The translations under genes and the position numbers were made by a program. A DNA stretch of 8,750 nucleotides from Ramlibacter sp. (lineage in GTDB: Bacteria; Pseudomonadota; Gammaproteobacteria; Burkholderiales; Burkholderiaceae_C), in contig JAJNBO010000069.1 in assembly GCA_021156245.1 (NCBI GenBank), positions 1-8,750 on the forward strand, in the 5' to 3' direction. Within the stretch, counting starts at the first letter, position 1. Every line of letters starts with the position of its first letter. Under the pieces are notes generated by a model. It did not search any database, was not told the DNA's origin, and saw only the letters and a list, made by a program, of their open reading frames with translations. This document shows positions 7,902-8,750 of the stretch, in pieces.

Positions 7902-7930
7902 AATTTCGCGCAGGCGCGGCCCGGCGTCAA
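7902..7930 (-). promoter_or_regulatory. Possible promoter of the dienelactone hydrolase operon
   Basis: On the minus strand TTGACG (7930-7925, 5 of 6 consensus) is followed by a 17-nt spacer and GAAATT (7907-7902, 3 of 6). The start of transcription would be near 7895, about 27 nt before the gene. The -10 box is poor, so this is tentative. The same 120-bp gap must also hold the SDR promoter; a TTTAAT at 7945-7950 could be its -10, but no matching -35 was found. Confidence 0.35.
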
Positions 7931-7988
7931 TCCGCCCCATTTGGTTTAATGGCGGCACGCCGCCGGCAGCGCGGCAGTGGAGGAGCGC

Positions 7989-8735
7989 ATGGACGAAGTT
8001 CTCTTGGTCACCGGCGGCAGCCGCGGCATCGGCGCCGCCACCGCGCTGCTGGCCGCGCGCAAGGGCTATGCCGTTGCTGTCAACTACACGAGCAATGAGG
8101 CGGCCGCCGCCGACGTGGTGCGGTCCATCCAGTCGGCCGGTGGCCAGGCGTTCGCCGTGCAGGCAGACGTGGCGAAGGAGGACGAAGTGCTCCGGATGTT
8201 CGAGCAGGTGGACGCCAGGCTCGGGCGTTTGACGGCCCTGGTCAACAACGCCGGCATCGTGGACCGCGCCCAGCGCGTCGACGAGATGACCCTGGAGCGC
8301 CTCAAGCGCATGTTCGACGTCAACCTGCTCGGCAGCTTCTTGTGCGCACGCGAGGCCGTGCGGCGCATGAGCACCAGGCATGGCGGCAAGGGCGGCGCCA
8401 TCGTCAACGTCTCCAGCGCGGCGGCGCGGCTCGGCGCGGCCGGGCAGTACGTGGACTACGCCGCGGCCAAGGGCGCCATCGACGTGATGACCATCGGCCT
8501 GGCCAAGGAGGTCGGCAACGAAGGCATCCGCGTCAACGCGGTGCGGCCCGGCCTGATCGAGACGGACATCCACGCATCCGGCGGCCTGCCCAATCGCGTG
8601 CGCGACCTCCAGCATCTGGTGCCGATGCAGCGCGGCGGCTCCGCCGAGGAGGTGGCGCAGGCCATCGTGTGGCTGCTGTCGGCGGAGGCGAGCTACACCA
8701 CGATGTCGCTGGTGGACGTGTCGGGGGGGCGCTGA
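7989..8735 (+). CDS. SDR family oxidoreductase (FabG-like)
   Basis: Classical short-chain dehydrogenase/reductase of 248 residues, a soluble Rossmann-fold NAD(P)H enzyme acting on an unknown alcohol/ketone pair. Motifs: TGGSRGIG cofactor loop (8-15), D60-V61 at the adenine pocket, NNAG (86-89), N112, catalytic S143 in NVSSAAA, Y157 and K161 in YAAAK, and RPG (186-188). The absence of an acidic residue after the second strand (VNYTSNE) together with R12 suggests NADP(H). It resembles FabG and glucose-dehydrogenase-like members, but the lack of fatty-acid neighbours argues against the essential FabG. The ATG at 7989 has GGAGG (7979-7983) 5 nt before it, which favours it over the in-frame GTG at 7977. 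It ends in a TGATG overlap with the next gene, and a run of seven G (8723-8729) lies just before the stop. Confidence 0.94.
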   Translation: MDEVLLVTGGSRGIGAATALLAARKGYAVAVNYTSNEAAAADVVRSIQSAGGQAFAVQADVAKEDEVLRMFEQVDARLGRLTALVNNAGIVDRAQRVDEMTLERLKRMFDVNLLGSFLCAREAVRRMSTRHGGKGGAIVNVSSAAARLGAAGQYVDYAAAKGAIDVMTIGLAKEVGNEGIRVNAVRPGLIETDIHASGGLPNRVRDLQHLVPMQRGGSAEEVAQAIVWLLSAEASYTTMSLVDVSGGR

Positions 8736-8750
8736 TGCCGCTGACGATCT
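8735..8750 (+). CDS. Start of a downstream gene, cut by window edge
   Basis: An ATG at 8735 shares its A with the SDR stop (TGATG) and reads MPLTI before the window ends. The same overlap style joins other genes here, so a co-translated partner of the SDR is likely. Five codons do not allow any identification. Confidence 0.5.

Noticed and set aside
7869..8615. Long N-terminal extension of the dienelactone hydrolase
   Set aside because: The segment is antisense to the SDR gene and has no domain signature. A good ribosome-binding site (7881-7876) places the start at 7868.

Overview
This 8.75 kb window is compact, GC-rich bacterial DNA. Protein character and gene content point to a betaproteobacterium of the order Burkholderiales, most like the Comamonadaceae (Ramlibacter/Variovorax type); that placement is an inference from sequence style, not from a search. 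I support twelve protein-coding genes (two cut by the window edges), one candidate small RNA with its own promoter and terminator, and one REP-like dispersed palindrome. No tRNA, rRNA, CRISPR array, insertion sequence or phage gene was seen, and no gene-free stretch exceeds about 250 bases.

Left part (1-2067): a leftward operon with hemJ (protoporphyrinogen oxidase), then a VanZ-family membrane protein, then a [2Fe-2S] thioredoxin-like ferredoxin cut by the left edge. Spacing is 2 bp and then a 4-bp overlap. Upstream of hemJ is a 252-bp gap to the divergent hemB. It holds a good leftward sigma70-type promoter followed about 105 nt later by a textbook intrinsic terminator, still upstream of hemJ. 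This reads as a small RNA, or as an attenuated hemJ leader. One hairpin loop shows a CCUCCC anti-Shine-Dalgarno motif. It is the most interesting item in the window.

Middle part (2068-6261): a rightward group of hemB (porphobilinogen synthase of the Mg/Asp-rich type), a CorA-family metal transporter and a DUF72 protein, tightly packed (12 and 2 bp gaps). A leftward glutathione S-transferase converges on it, overlapping the DUF72 3' end by 18 bp. Divergent from the GST is a secreted outer-membrane beta-barrel protein resembling PagL-type lipid A deacylases.

Right part (6265-8750): a leftward pair, dienelactone hydrolase then a secreted amidohydrolase, joined by a TGATG stop/start overlap. The amidohydrolase signal peptide is partly encoded by a REP-like palindrome. 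Divergent from them is a short-chain dehydrogenase/reductase, again joined by TGATG to a gene that leaves the window after five codons.

Functionally the left half is linked by heme synthesis: hemB makes porphobilinogen, and hemJ oxidises protoporphyrinogen near the end of the pathway. The right half is ordinary small-molecule catabolic or detoxification enzymes. The window is mostly housekeeping-type chromosome; the regulatory element between the two heme genes is what stands out.
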